Of a stretch of DNA of 64,000 nt, positions 54,432-64,000 are shown one piece after another. This stretch comes from CAVYUC01 sp963783085. Its GTDB lineage: Bacteria > Bacteroidota > Bacteroidia > Bacteroidales > Prolixibacteraceae. Position 1 is the first letter of the stretch. Each line of letters opens with the position of its first letter. The translations under genes were made by a program, and so were the position numbers. Location: assembly GCA_963783085.1 (NCBI GenBank), contig CAWAMJ010000013.1, positions 1 through 64,000 of the forward strand, read 5' to 3'. A model generated the notes under the pieces. It ran no database searches. It was given only the letters and a program-made list of their open reading frames with translations, and was not told the DNA's origin.

Positions 54432-55799
54432 ATGGCCGACTTACACAAACGAAAACCATACAGTATTTTCATTGTCGAAGATAATAAACTGTACGCACAG
54501 GTACTAAAAAAACAACTGATTAGCGACAATTACGAGGTGAAGGTATTTTACAACGGAAAAGACTGTATAGCCTCACTCAATGAAGCCCCCGATGTAATTA
54601 CACTGGATTACACACTCCCGGACATGACTGGTCATGATGTCCTGAAAGAAATTCTTAAAAAATCGCCGGGAGCACATGTCATCATAATTTCAGCGCAGGA
54701 AAGTATCAGCACGGCAATCAACCTGATGAAAAACGGCGCTTATGACTACATTATGAAAGCACCTGACACCCGTGAAAAGCTAAGCAACATCATCAAAAAT
54801 ATTTACCAGTCCGACCAACTAAAGGAAGAAAATATCCGGCTGAAAGATGCAGTCAAAGAGAAATTCTCGTTCCGCAAAATAATGAAAGGAAATAGCCGGG
54901 AAATCGATCATGTCTTCAATTTGATGGAAAAAGCCATTCAAACCAACATTTCGGTTTCTGTTTCGGGAGAAACTGGTACGGGTAAAGAACTGGTTGCAAA
55001 AGGAATTCATTATAATTCAAGCAGAAGCAACAAACCTTTTGTTGCTGTAAACGTTTCGGCGATTCCGGATGGACTTGTGGAGAGTGAATTGTTCGGACAC
55101 GAAAAAGGTGCTTTTACCGGCGCAGATTTTCGAAAAATCGGAAAATTCGAACAAGCCAATACCGGCACGTTGTTTTTAGATGAAATTGCGGACCTCGATT
55201 TTAATGTTCAGGCAAAATTGTTGCGGGTAATCCAGGAACGGGAGATAACGCGCCTTGGCGGAAATGAAATTATACCGCTGGATGTAAGAATTATAACTGC
55301 AACTCATAAAAACCTTGCAACATTGATTTCAGAAGGAAAATTTCGTCAGGATTTATACTACCGCCTCCTTGGGTTGCCAATTGAACTTCCGCCGTTACGG
55401 CAACGAGGAAACGATATAATCCTGCTTGCGAAACATTTTGTAAACGAATTTTGCAAAGACAATAACATGTCTCAGAAAAACATTTCGGATGAAGCCAAAA
55501 ACATGTTGCTTACCTATCTTTTCCCGGGGAACATCAGGGAATTAAAAGCAGTAATGGAGCTGGCCTGCGTAATGACCAACAACGATACCATAAAACCTTC
55601 TCACCTGAATATGAACATCGAAGAGAACGTTGAAAACCTGCTGGCCAATGAAAAAACGCTCGAGGAGTACAACCTTGAAATTGTAAAACATTTCCTGAAC
55701 AAATACAACCAAAATGTGCGGTTGGTTGCTTCCAAACTTGGCATTGGGAAATCGACAATCTACCGAATGTTACAAAACAAACAGCTGGCGTTTAATTAA
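54432..55799 (+). CDS. NtrC-family sigma-54-dependent response regulator
   Basis: The protein has 455 residues from the ATG at 54432 (MADLHKRKPYSIFIVEDNK). It has a receiver domain (about 10-125, phospho-Asp in ITLDYTLPD), a AAA+ domain with Walker A GETGTGKE, the sigma-54 contact loop GAFTGA, Walker B TLFLDEIAD, and a Fis-type HTH at the end (NVRLVASKLGIGKSTIYRML). It implies sigma-54 control in this host. No histidine kinase lies next to it. Confidence 0.93.
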   Translation: MADLHKRKPYSIFIVEDNKLYAQVLKKQLISDNYEVKVFYNGKDCIASLNEAPDVITLDYTLPDMTGHDVLKEILKKSPGAHVIIISAQESISTAINLMKNGAYDYIMKAPDTREKLSNIIKNIYQSDQLKEENIRLKDAVKEKFSFRKIMKGNSREIDHVFNLMEKAIQTNISVSVSGETGTGKELVAKGIHYNSSRSNKPFVAVNVSAIPDGLVESELFGHEKGAFTGADFRKIGKFEQANTGTLFLDEIADLDFNVQAKLLRVIQEREITRLGGNEIIPLDVRIITATHKNLATLISEGKFRQDLYYRLLGLPIELPPLRQRGNDIILLAKHFVNEFCKDNNMSQKNISDEAKNMLLTYLFPGNIRELKAVMELACVMTNNDTIKPSHLNMNIEENVENLLANEKTLEEYNLEIVKHFLNKYNQNVRLVASKLGIGKSTIYRMLQNKQLAFN

Positions 55800-55802
55800 A
55801 AA

Positions 55803-55825
55803 ATCCCGGCATTCGCCGGGATAAT
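55803..55825. terminator. Terminator between the NtrC-type gene and fabD
   Basis: The stem ATCCCGGC (55803-55810) / GCCGGGAT (55815-55822) with an ATTC loop lies between convergent genes. The T run after it is weak. Confidence 0.6.
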
Positions 55826-55846
55826 CTTTGCTAAAATCCTGTTGAA

Positions 55847-56734
55847 TTATTCTTCGAAGTTCTCGATACCATTGGTTTTCATTTCGCGATTTACTTTCAT
55901 GACCAATCCTTGCAACACTTTTCCGGGACCGATTTCAGTAAAAGAAGTTGCCCCATCGGAAATCATATTCTGAACAATTTGCGTCCAGCGGACCGGAGCA
56001 GTAAGTTGCGCAACCAGGTTTTGCCTGATGTTTTCAGGATTAATTTCGGGTTTGGCATTTACATTTTGATAGATCGGACAAATGGGTTTCGAAAAACCTG
56101 TTGCATCAATTGCTCTGGCAAGTTCTTCGCGGGCCGGTTCCATAAAAGGTGAATGAAACGCGCCCCCAACAACCAATTTTAATGCCCTGCGTGCGCCTTT
56201 GTTTTTTAGGATTTCGCAGGCTTTTTCTATTCCTGACACGGAACCCGAAATAACCAATTGACCCGGACAATTGTAATTTGCCGGAACAACAACATCTTCA
56301 ATTTCCGCACAGGCTTCTTCAACCACATCATCGGGCAAACCAACAATAGCGGCCATGGTGGAAGGTTCTGTTTCGCAGGCTTTTTGCATTGCTTCGGCAC
56401 GTTTCGATACCAGAACCAGACCATCTTCGAAGGTGAGGGCTTTGTTGGCCACCAACGCTGAAAATTCGCCCAAAGAATGTCCGGCCACCATATCCGGGAT
56501 AAAATTTTTCATGATTTTCGCCAATATTACCGAATGCAGAAAAATTGCAGGTTGCGTCACTCGTGTTTGTTTCAAATCGTCTACGGTTCCTTCAAACATC
56601 AGTATGGTGATTTCGAAACCCAAAATTTCATTTGCCTTTTCAAATAATTCTTTCGCCTGTGCAGAATTTTTGTATAAATCTTTACCCATTCCGGGATATT
56701 GTGCTCCCTGACCGGGAAAAATAAATGCCTTCAT
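55847..56734 (-). CDS. fabD: Malonyl-CoA:ACP transacylase
   Basis: This 295-residue enzyme moves malonyl groups to acyl carrier protein for fatty-acid synthesis. Motifs are FPGQGAQYPGMGKDLY at the start, the nucleophile Ser in AGHSLGEFSAL (near 90), and the active-site His in GGAFHSPFM. No other fab genes lie next to it. Confidence 0.94.
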   Translation of the reverse strand: MKAFIFPGQGAQYPGMGKDLYKNSAQAKELFEKANEILGFEITILMFEGTVDDLKQTRVTQPAIFLHSVILAKIMKNFIPDMVAGHSLGEFSALVANKALTFEDGLVLVSKRAEAMQKACETEPSTMAAIVGLPDDVVEEACAEIEDVVVPANYNCPGQLVISGSVSGIEKACEILKNKGARRALKLVVGGAFHSPFMEPAREELARAIDATGFSKPICPIYQNVNAKPEINPENIRQNLVAQLTAPVRWTQIVQNMISDGATSFTEIGPGKVLQGLVMKVNREMKTNGIENFEE

Positions 56735-56815
56735 AGTGCCTTTTTAAAATTTTTGCAAAGATAGGATTTTTCAGTTCCTGCCGAAAAATTCTAATCCCAC
56801 ACCAAACGTGGTCAG

Positions 56816-57361
56816 TTATAACAGCGAATATAAAAGACTTAACAGAAAATATTTTAAAGCCAGTCCGATAATACTGTACAACATTATATTTTTGAATTTT
56901 ACACGGAGCATACCAGCAACCAGCGCCAGTACAGGCGAGGAAAGCGGTAAAATATTGAAGATAAAAATGGTGAGGTTGCCGTATTGCTGAATATATCTCT
57001 CTATTCTTTCTATTCTTTTCATTCCCACAACGTTCCGAAGGAACTTAGGGCTGAATGAATATCCAATTAAATAATCCAGAATTTGAGCAGAAATGGCAGT
57101 TGCCAACGCGACACCTGTTAGTTGTAATTCAGGGAAATAAGAAAGGTAATAAACGAAGGCCATTTCAACCGGCATTAACAGGAAAAAGAGGTATCCTGAA
57201 AAATGAATCAAGCCAAACGAAAAAAGGCTTTGTCCCTTTCCTTCATATAGGTCGCGCCCAACGGTTAATGATACGATGATGACAGCAATTGCTGAGGTAA
57301 TTAAGATAAATATCAACCTTATTGCCCTGCTTTTTTCGTTTGTACCAGTATTATCCATCAC
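56816..57361 (-). CDS. Small membrane protein of the VTT/DedA type
   Basis: This 181-residue protein has about five TM segments and the VTT (SNARE-associated) pattern: LTGVALATAISAQILDYLIGYSF, then ERYIQQYGNLTIFIFNILPLSSPVLALVAG. Related proteins move lipids across the membrane; here the function is not known. Confidence 0.75.
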   Translation of the reverse strand: MMDNTGTNEKSRAIRLIFILITSAIAVIIVSLTVGRDLYEGKGQSLFSFGLIHFSGYLFFLLMPVEMAFVYYLSYFPELQLTGVALATAISAQILDYLIGYSFSPKFLRNVVGMKRIERIERYIQQYGNLTIFIFNILPLSSPVLALVAGMLRVKFKNIMLYSIIGLALKYFLLSLLYSLL

Positions 57362-57587
57362 CTGTTTTTACGAAAATACAACAATTTAAGATACCGGAAG
57401 TATTTCCCAAAATACGTTAATTGCTGCTTGTTAAATAATTTTTAAAGATTTAACCGCAAATCAGTTTTCACATTCGGTATATAGAATTGAAATAAGATCA
57501 GGGAGACAGAATAATCAAAATAATTCGACAAAAGACAAAATTCAGTCGGTTTTATTTAATACTACTGCCAAAATAAAATAATGTTTT

Positions 57588-59426
57588 TCATTCAACGGTG
57601 ACTGATTTGGCCAGATTTCGCGGTTGATCGACATTACAGCCACGCAGCACTGCAATGTGATAAGCCAGCATCTGTAATGGCAAAACCGACAGCAGCGGCG
57701 CCAGTGCAGGATGCGATTTCGGAATTTCGATTACATCGTTGGCCATTTCTTTCAAACCTTTATCGCCCTCAGAAATAATGGCAATTACATTTCCTTTGCG
57801 CGCTTTTACTTCCTGAATATTACTCACAATTTTTTCATAATATTTATCATGCGGGGCTACCACAATCACCGGCAGATTGTCGTCAACAAGTGCAATCGGA
57901 CCGTGCTTCATTTCACCGGCAGCATAACCTTCAGCATGAACGTATGATATTTCTTTCAGTTTTAAAGCTCCTTCCAACGCCACCGGAAATAAATATCCCC
58001 TACCGAGGTACAATGCATTTACCGCATCTTTATATTTTTTAGCGATTTCTTTGATTGATTCATTGGCATTTAAAATCCAACGTTCTTTTTCAGGAATTTC
58101 AGCGAGTTCCTGCACCAATTGTTTATATTCTCCGGTTGAAATTGTACCTTTTTCTTTGGCCAGTTTTAATGCCAGCAGCGTTAAAACGGTTACCTGTGCT
58201 GTAAAAGCCTTGGTAGAAGCCACGCCAATTTCAACGCCCGCGTGGGTGTAAACGCCTGCATCTGTGCCTCTTGACAAAGATGACCCGACGACGTTACAAA
58301 TTCCCAAAACAAGCGCCCCTTTTTCGCGGGCGAGTTCCATGGCGGCCAGTGTGTCGGCAGTTTCGCCACTCTGGCTGATTAGAATTACCACATCTTTTTT
58401 TCCTAAAACCGGTTTTCTGTACCTGAATTCCGAAGCATATTCCACTTCTACAGAAACCCGCGCATATTCCTCCAGGATATATTCGCCAATTAGGGCGGCA
58501 TGCCACGAAGTTCCGCAACCGATAATAACAATCCGTTCAGCTTCCACAATTTTTGGAAAAACATTTATAAGCCCCCCCAAGACAATATCTGAATATTCCG
58601 GTTTTAAACGTCCTTTAAACGTTTCCTCCACGGTAACCGGCTGCTCATAAATTTCTTTCAGCATAAAATGTTCGAAACCGCCCTTGTCCAGTTCCCCGAT
58701 TTTAAGATCGAGATTGGTGATTTTCAGTGAAACCGGATTGTTCTGAATATTTTTAAGTGTGAAGTTATTTTTCTCGATTACAGCCATGTCATAATCGTTC
58801 AGATAAATAACATGATTGGTAAATTCCGCAATCGGCGCTGCATCGCTGGCTATAAAATATTCGCCGTTTCCGAGACCTACCACAAGCGGGCTTCCTTTCC
58901 GGGCGGCAATTATTTTATTATTTTCGTTTCGGCACAACACGGCGATTCCGTATGCACCAACCACTTTCGATAGTGCAAGCTGAACGGCCATCTCTGCAGA
59001 AACATCGTCGCCCTGATTGTAAAAAAATTCAACCAAATTGGCCAGGACTTCGGTATCGGTCTGGCTTTTAAAATGAAATCCATGTTTCTCCAAATCTTCT
59101 TTTAACTGGGAATAATTTTCGATAATCCCGTTATGTACCATGGAAAACGTATTGTTCATGGAGTTTTGCGGATGAGCATTTTCATCGCTCGGTTCACCAT
59201 GTGTGGCCCAGCGGGTGTGGCCAATCCCTATATTTCCTTTCACATTTGCAGAAAGAACAAAATCTTCGAGTTCAGCAACTTTCCCTTTTCGTTTAAAAAC
59301 TTCGATCTGGCCGTTGAACAAAGCAACTCCTGCCGAATCGTAACCCCGGTATTCCAGTTGTTTTAAACCTTTTATCAACACCGGAAATGCATCTTTTTCG
59401 CCTATATAACCTACTATTCCACACAT
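57588..59426 (-). CDS. glmS: Glucosamine-6-phosphate synthase (isomerising)
   Basis: This 612-residue protein makes glucosamine-6-phosphate for peptidoglycan and lipid A. The N-terminal glutaminase domain starts MCGIVGYIG with the nucleophile Cys2. Two SIS sugar-isomerase domains follow (GCGTSWHAALIGEYIL, SQSGETADTL, YLGRGYLFPVALEGALKLKEI) and the protein ends in KSVTVE. It lies 6 bp after the DUF4954 gene, so the two form an operon. Confidence 0.96.
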   Translation of the reverse strand: MCGIVGYIGEKDAFPVLIKGLKQLEYRGYDSAGVALFNGQIEVFKRKGKVAELEDFVLSANVKGNIGIGHTRWATHGEPSDENAHPQNSMNNTFSMVHNGIIENYSQLKEDLEKHGFHFKSQTDTEVLANLVEFFYNQGDDVSAEMAVQLALSKVVGAYGIAVLCRNENNKIIAARKGSPLVVGLGNGEYFIASDAAPIAEFTNHVIYLNDYDMAVIEKNNFTLKNIQNNPVSLKITNLDLKIGELDKGGFEHFMLKEIYEQPVTVEETFKGRLKPEYSDIVLGGLINVFPKIVEAERIVIIGCGTSWHAALIGEYILEEYARVSVEVEYASEFRYRKPVLGKKDVVILISQSGETADTLAAMELAREKGALVLGICNVVGSSLSRGTDAGVYTHAGVEIGVASTKAFTAQVTVLTLLALKLAKEKGTISTGEYKQLVQELAEIPEKERWILNANESIKEIAKKYKDAVNALYLGRGYLFPVALEGALKLKEISYVHAEGYAAGEMKHGPIALVDDNLPVIVVAPHDKYYEKIVSNIQEVKARKGNVIAIISEGDKGLKEMANDVIEIPKSHPALAPLLSVLPLQMLAYHIAVLRGCNVDQPRNLAKSVTVE

Positions 59427-59432
59427 AACTGA

Positions 59433-61466
59433 TTAATTTAAAGGGACACTGTTTTTGACTGAATTTTTTATCCGGGTAATAAGTTCGTTTCCCAAAGCTT
59501 CTTTTTTCTCCATATGATTTTTAATGGCTGTAACGGTATCGTTTTTTTCAAATTCACCGCGCACCTGTGCAAAATCCAGTTCGCGGGCGCCATTTTGCCC
59601 ATCGACCCCAAAACCGGTCATTTTTGTCAATGAGAATTCTTTATTGGCATCTTCGAACAAAAACCTGTCGATTCCCAAAACACTTTCTTTCCAGCGTTCA
59701 ACAATTGTAATTACATCGACTGCCGTAAATTCAGCACAATTTTTCCCGTAGAATTCTTCGATCACATCTGCTGCCCAGGTCCATTCATAATTATAATAAT
59801 TTTTGTGCAATGAATACAGCGCAGAATTCACTTCCTCCAGCGTTGTGGTTTCGCCTTTTTCAATGGAAATCAACAGTTTGTCGAGTGCTTCAAACGGGCA
59901 AATCAATCCTGAAAGATCGACCCAATAACCCTTACCCAGCGATGTGTCGGCTTTGAGCATTTTCCTGATTTCCTCTTCATTCTCGTAATTTTTCCCCTGC
60001 AGGCGGGTAATTAATGAATTCCCTAAAAATTTCCAGATGGCCATTTCATACAGAAGAATACCACGATCGAGTGCTCGTTTTTCAATTTTCATTTTTTCAT
60101 AGCTGTACTCGCTGGCAAACTCGCCTGATGATTTCCGGATAGCCAATAATTTGCGCCTTCCGTTAATCATTTTCTGAATGGTGTAGGGACTTAACAAGTT
60201 AAAATTGATAAGGTCGAGCAGGTTGGAATCCTTACGGTTATCGCGCCTCGGCCACTTCTGCGAATCGCGGACTGTACCAATACTTTTGAGGTTAATTCCC
60301 GGCACCAGAATACTTTCGTCGTTACTTTCAATAATGTATGAAAACGGAAAATCTGTGGTATCGCTATGTTTGTAATGTCGCCCCATTACCAGCGAAAAAG
60401 CGCCAATTCTCGATGGCCACAAAACGTAGGAATCGCTTGTTGTTTTAGCCCCGCGCTCCATGATTCCCTGGTGAATTGGCCCCAGTTTATATAAATGGTT
60501 GCTCTGGTTTGAACCGCTGCCTGCATTTAAAAATGAAAACATACCTGCAATCAGCAGCGTCGATTTGTGATGTGTAACGGTGTAAGGCCCGGCAAAAATG
60601 GAACAGGCTTCTCCGTGAAAACCCTGGCAGTTGGCAAAAAATAGTGAATTTACTGCCGAATAATGCTTGTCGAGAATACATCCCTGTCCGATAAAACATT
60701 TGGAAATCAGAGTTGCGTCCGTAATTCTCGCTCCTGAACAAACAATAAAATCCTCCATTATTACCCCGTCGCCTATCCACACTGGCGCTTCGTAATTGCT
60801 GTTAACGCTGCCGTTTTTCAATTTTTTGGCCCCATCGATGCAGGTTGCAGGGCCGGTTTTTACATTAATTATGTTGTTGGAATTCAAAATCCTCGAATTT
60901 GCCCCAATCACACCGCGGCTGCTTTTAATGTTTTCTGTGTAATCACCCACCATTTTCATAAGCGACGAGACCATTGCCGGACGGTGCCTGTACAGCGACA
61001 TCATATACGCTACATGTGTGGAAAGGAAATCGTACATTGGAATTTCCCGTCCGCCGCCTTCGTTAATCGTTTCAACTTTAATGCCGTTGCCAAAAGTAGT
61101 TTCCCCATCAACAGCCAGTAATGTTATGTTATGAATAACAACACCTTCACCAATGTAATAATTGGCGATATAACTCCTCACATTGTGGATTAAGGCATCT
61201 TTTCCGACTTCGCAATTGTGGAGCCAGGCGTTATAAATTCCGGTATTAAATTCAATACCGCCGATAAGTTTTACCTTTTTATTAAAGTTATTCAAACGGA
61301 TTTGCCCGGTGAATTTGGTGTTCTCGATGTTTTCGGGCATGAAATCATGAGATACTTTCACAAGGCTCCAGTCGGTTGAAGAACATCCCTGGTGCACCAA
61401 CTGGCCTACTTCCTCGTCGAGCAAAGCGCGATACTGATTGTTTTCGCTGTTTTGATTCATAATCAT
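59433..61466 (-). CDS. DUF4954 protein, left-handed beta-helix
   Basis: This 677-residue protein of Bacteroidota has many hexapeptide-like turns (GIYNAWLHNCEVGKDALIHNV, IGEGVVIHNITLLAVDGETT, WIGDGVIMEDFIVCSGARI). This is the fold of sugar-nucleotide acyl- and nucleotidyl-transferases such as GlmU. A helical C-terminal part (about 430-677) follows. Being cotranscribed with glmS, it probably works with amino-sugar nucleotides, but no reaction is established. The start may be Met1 or Met3. Confidence 0.82.
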   Translation of the reverse strand: MIMNQNSENNQYRALLDEEVGQLVHQGCSSTDWSLVKVSHDFMPENIENTKFTGQIRLNNFNKKVKLIGGIEFNTGIYNAWLHNCEVGKDALIHNVRSYIANYYIGEGVVIHNITLLAVDGETTFGNGIKVETINEGGGREIPMYDFLSTHVAYMMSLYRHRPAMVSSLMKMVGDYTENIKSSRGVIGANSRILNSNNIINVKTGPATCIDGAKKLKNGSVNSNYEAPVWIGDGVIMEDFIVCSGARITDATLISKCFIGQGCILDKHYSAVNSLFFANCQGFHGEACSIFAGPYTVTHHKSTLLIAGMFSFLNAGSGSNQSNHLYKLGPIHQGIMERGAKTTSDSYVLWPSRIGAFSLVMGRHYKHSDTTDFPFSYIIESNDESILVPGINLKSIGTVRDSQKWPRRDNRKDSNLLDLINFNLLSPYTIQKMINGRRKLLAIRKSSGEFASEYSYEKMKIEKRALDRGILLYEMAIWKFLGNSLITRLQGKNYENEEEIRKMLKADTSLGKGYWVDLSGLICPFEALDKLLISIEKGETTTLEEVNSALYSLHKNYYNYEWTWAADVIEEFYGKNCAEFTAVDVITIVERWKESVLGIDRFLFEDANKEFSLTKMTGFGVDGQNGARELDFAQVRGEFEKNDTVTAIKNHMEKKEALGNELITRIKNSVKNSVPLN

Positions 61467-61656
61467 TAGAATTTATTCAGACCAAATTTACATTAAAACC
61501 AGCCAAAACAAAATCGCAAAACCTAACAAAACCAATTCATTTAAAATAATTACCTAACATTTTATGAATATGCGCTTAATTATTAACATTATAAACAAAA
61601 GCCAAAACATAACAAATTATGTTTATAATTGATTAAAAACCTAATAAGTAAGAATT

Positions 61657-62649
61657 TTAAATGAGTTCCAAGTATTTTGACAGGCGGGTTTCGCGGGATA
61701 ATTTCAGTTTTTTGCGCAACCGTACGCGTGCAATTTCAACACTTTGCGGCGTCATATTGTTTAAACCGGCAATTTCTTTGCTCGACAGCCCCAGACGCAA
61801 CGAGGCGCATAGTTTTTTATCTTTTAGCGTTAAATGCGGATGTTTTAGCTGAAGGCGATCAAAAAAACCGGGATACAATTTTTTCATTTGCACCTCCACA
61901 ATGTCCCAGTCGATTGGTGTTGACGGCATATTGTCAATCACCTGCAGCAACTGGATAATTTTTTCTTTCCGGTTTTTTCCGTTCCCGGAATTCATTTCTT
62001 TTAATTGCCTTGCAATAAGGTTGATTACTTCGTTTTTCTGAGATAATTGCAGCAGAAACGAAACCAATTCGCGTTCTTTAATTTCAAGTTCCGATTTCAG
62101 TCGTTGTTTCGAACGGTTATCGAGTTGGTTTTTTTCGGAAATGGTTTGAATATGCCCCATCGCTTGTTTGAGCCGGGTGATATCATGTACAGAGGCACGT
62201 ATTCCGAGGTAACGGCCTTCCTTGTTATAAACGCCCCTGACATTTGCCGAAAACCAGCGAAGCTGTTTGGTGCGGGTAAGAATCCGGAATTCGAGCGATT
62301 GGTTTACCAGCATCTGATCGAGTGAATCAGTAAGAAATTTTTCAAATTTTTCCTTATCCGCTGAATAAACCAGCAAATCGGCCAGTTGTGCAGCAGCCAT
62401 TATCTGATTGGCGGTATAACCCGTCAGATCATAGCACGACGGCGAGCAATATTTAATTCTGCCATCGGATTCGAACCAGAGCTCCCAACCAAAAGTAAAA
62501 TCGGCCACCAACTGGAAAAACTGTTGTTGTTCCTGCTCTTTCTTTAGCAGGCTTTTCGTTTCCTCCAATTGAAATTTCAACTCCGAAAGCTTCAGTTCCA
62601 GTTCCCTGATGAGGTTTTTATCATTTTCGCGGTTTGTATCCTGCAGCAT
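61657..62649 (-). CDS. PAS-domain regulator with a LuxR-type HTH
   Basis: This 330-residue protein starts with a coiled coil (about 5-45, LIRELELKLSELKFQLEETKSLLKKEQE). A PAS domain (about 45-165, WFESDGRIKYCSPSCYDLTGY) follows, then another helical segment and a C-terminal HTH (about 275-330, LTLKDKKLCASLRLGLSSKEIAGLNNMTPQSVEIARVRLRKKL). It has no receiver or kinase domain, so the PAS domain may sense the signal directly. Confidence 0.85.
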   Translation of the reverse strand: MLQDTNRENDKNLIRELELKLSELKFQLEETKSLLKKEQEQQQFFQLVADFTFGWELWFESDGRIKYCSPSCYDLTGYTANQIMAAAQLADLLVYSADKEKFEKFLTDSLDQMLVNQSLEFRILTRTKQLRWFSANVRGVYNKEGRYLGIRASVHDITRLKQAMGHIQTISEKNQLDNRSKQRLKSELEIKERELVSFLLQLSQKNEVINLIARQLKEMNSGNGKNRKEKIIQLLQVIDNMPSTPIDWDIVEVQMKKLYPGFFDRLQLKHPHLTLKDKKLCASLRLGLSSKEIAGLNNMTPQSVEIARVRLRKKLKLSRETRLSKYLELI

Positions 62650-62663
62650 AAATTTTTAATGAG

Positions 62664-64000
62664 TCAATCTTCGGAAATTGGTTCAGGATAAGGAACATCG
62701 TAACCTTTTACGGCATGCCAGATAATCCGGTTGAATACATCTTCGTCGATACGGTCCACATCATCCAGATCCTGTTCCATCGATTTTGTTAGCCCAATAC
62801 AATTGTTTTTCATTCAAACTCTGCAATTTTGGATTTAGCTGATCTAACGGAATGTTATTGGGTAAAGCATTATAAGGCTTAAAATCGGTTTTTTTTGTGA
62901 AACAATCAGTCATGGGTACTGCGTTTAAATCCAATTGGTTCATGGGTGGAATTCCCAAAATATTTTCGATCGTACGCACCATATTAATTTGTGAATAGTA
63001 GGTGGAAACCACTTCTCCTCTTTTCGTGTACGGACTGATAACCAGCCCAACTGTCCGGTGGCCATCCACATGGTCGAGCCCTGCCTGCGGGTCGTCTTCA
63101 GTAACCAGAATACAGGTTTCTTTCCAGAATTTACTGTGTGAAATTGCTTCTACAATTTTACCCAGCGCCAGGTCATTATCTGCTACGGCAGCCTGTGGAG
63201 TTGGCATTCCCGGCCGCGTTCCCGATGTATGATCATTGGGCAGCAACATGATGGTAAAATTCGGGAAATTGCCGTTCTTTTCGAATTCTTCCAATTCTTT
63301 AATAAACTCTGCCGCCCGGTACTGATCGGAAACTTTATTGGGAAACCCGATGTAAGTCGGGCATAAGTACGGCTTTAACTGCTCCAGATTTTCTTTGGCC
63401 TGAATGGTTATTTGTCCGGTGTTATTTTTAAAGTCGTTGAATATGTCGGTAAAAGTGGCGTCGCGTGGTTCAATAACCGCATCCACAAATTCGCCGTAAT
63501 CGCGAAATGTTAATCCGTGTTTCAATACATTATCCCAGATAAAACCCGAGCTTGCATAAGCCAGTGCATCGTCGCCGTCATACGGATAACTGCGGGTAAA
63601 ATCGCCAAAAAACTTTTCAATATAATCGGTAACATATGCTTCGTCAGTCCATTGGTGACCGTCGGCGCTAAGTACGCCGCTGCAATAAAAATTGTCGAGC
63701 AAAACATACTCTTCCGCTAATTTATGATGATTAGGTGTAACATTCCTGCCAAAATGCACCAGGCTGGTATCGCCGTTACCTTGCGGCAAGTCGCCAAATA
63801 CCTGGTCGTACGTGCGGTTTTCTTTAATAATATATACCACATGTTTGAAAACCGAAGGCTGACCTGTGATCTGCGGTACCGGCACTTTCTTTTTCAGATT
63901 CCCTTTTGGGTTATTTTCGGTCAGCTTTTTCACCAGCGAATTGTTTTCACGAACCACTTCCGTCATTTGTGACAGTTGCCGTTTGTCAGGAAGTGGAATA
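62664..64000 (-). CDS. Phosphoesterase-family protein, partial and frameshifted
   Basis: The gene runs off the right edge with its frame open. The alkaline-phosphatase-like phosphoesterase domain shows in KHVVYIIKENRTYDQVFGDLP, the metal-site region DGHQWTDEAY, LLPNDHTSGT and TEDDPQAGLDHVDGHRT. The N-terminal part, perhaps a YncE-like propeller, is outside the window. The frame seems to end at 62761. Removing one A of an A4 run at 62784-62787 continues it as SMEQDLDDVDRIDEDVFNRI, then IWHAVKGYDVPYP, the usual end of this family, stopping at 62664. Confidence 0.85.

Overview
The window looks like the chromosome of a Bacteroidota bacterium, most likely of the Marinilabiliales/Prolixibacteraceae kind. 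The evidence is several TAnnTTTG promoter boxes, a short 286-residue primary sigma factor, the futalosine route to menaquinone (mqnD, mqnB), a DUF4954 protein beside glmS, PorT-like outer-membrane proteins, and lipoproteins with a Bacteroidota-type signal. The placement within the phylum is an inference.

Positions 1-17800 are the unusual part: a gene-cassette array built like a chromosomal integron. About twelve long imperfect palindromes separate the genes. In the gene direction (minus strand) each starts with a (T/C)AACAA-type core and ends with a CGTT-type core, the layout of integron attC sites. Every ordinary cassette gene lies on the minus strand with a palindrome directly downstream. 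Cargo includes HigBA and HicAB toxin-antitoxin pairs, a PD40-type lipoprotein, a HEPN-like protein, a membrane protein, a PorT-like beta-barrel, a secreted protein, a decayed DUF4238 gene, and a gene-less cassette present twice in tandem. Two group II introns each sit inside an attC-like site. Two copies of an IS91-like element (tyrosine recombinase plus HUH transposase) sit exactly between attC-like sites.

At the right end of the array (17809-18969) is a tyrosine recombinase in the same orientation as the cassettes, with an attI-like hairpin and a possible outward promoter just after its stop codon. It has all catalytic residues but lacks the extra segment that defines integron integrases (IntI). 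It carries its own tryptophan-rich N-terminal domain. An integron-like platform run by a non-IntI recombinase is the best candidate here for an undescribed system.

From 19.2 kb on the content is chromosomal backbone: an MsrB-MsrA fusion lipoprotein, a two-component system, a ZIP transporter, a glycosyltransferase, FtsE, a large TPR protein with an outer-membrane partner, gyrB, a LOG protein, HtrA, the primary sigma factor, RlmD, a probable structured RNA, an ABC-F ATPase overlapping rlmB, an ammonium transporter between two Lrp/AsnC regulators, MscS, an M64 peptidase, an ECF sigma factor, hldD, mqnD-mqnB, folE, two beta-propeller proteins, a flavin reductase-rubredoxin fusion, an NtrC-type regulator, fabD, a DUF4954-glmS operon, a PAS-LuxR regulator, and a phosphoesterase cut by the window end.

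Most frameshifts here (gyrB, the phosphoesterase, the second IS91-like copy, the starts of a lipoprotein and of the array recombinase) are single-base insertions, often next to A runs. They may be sequence errors, so broken-gene calls need care.
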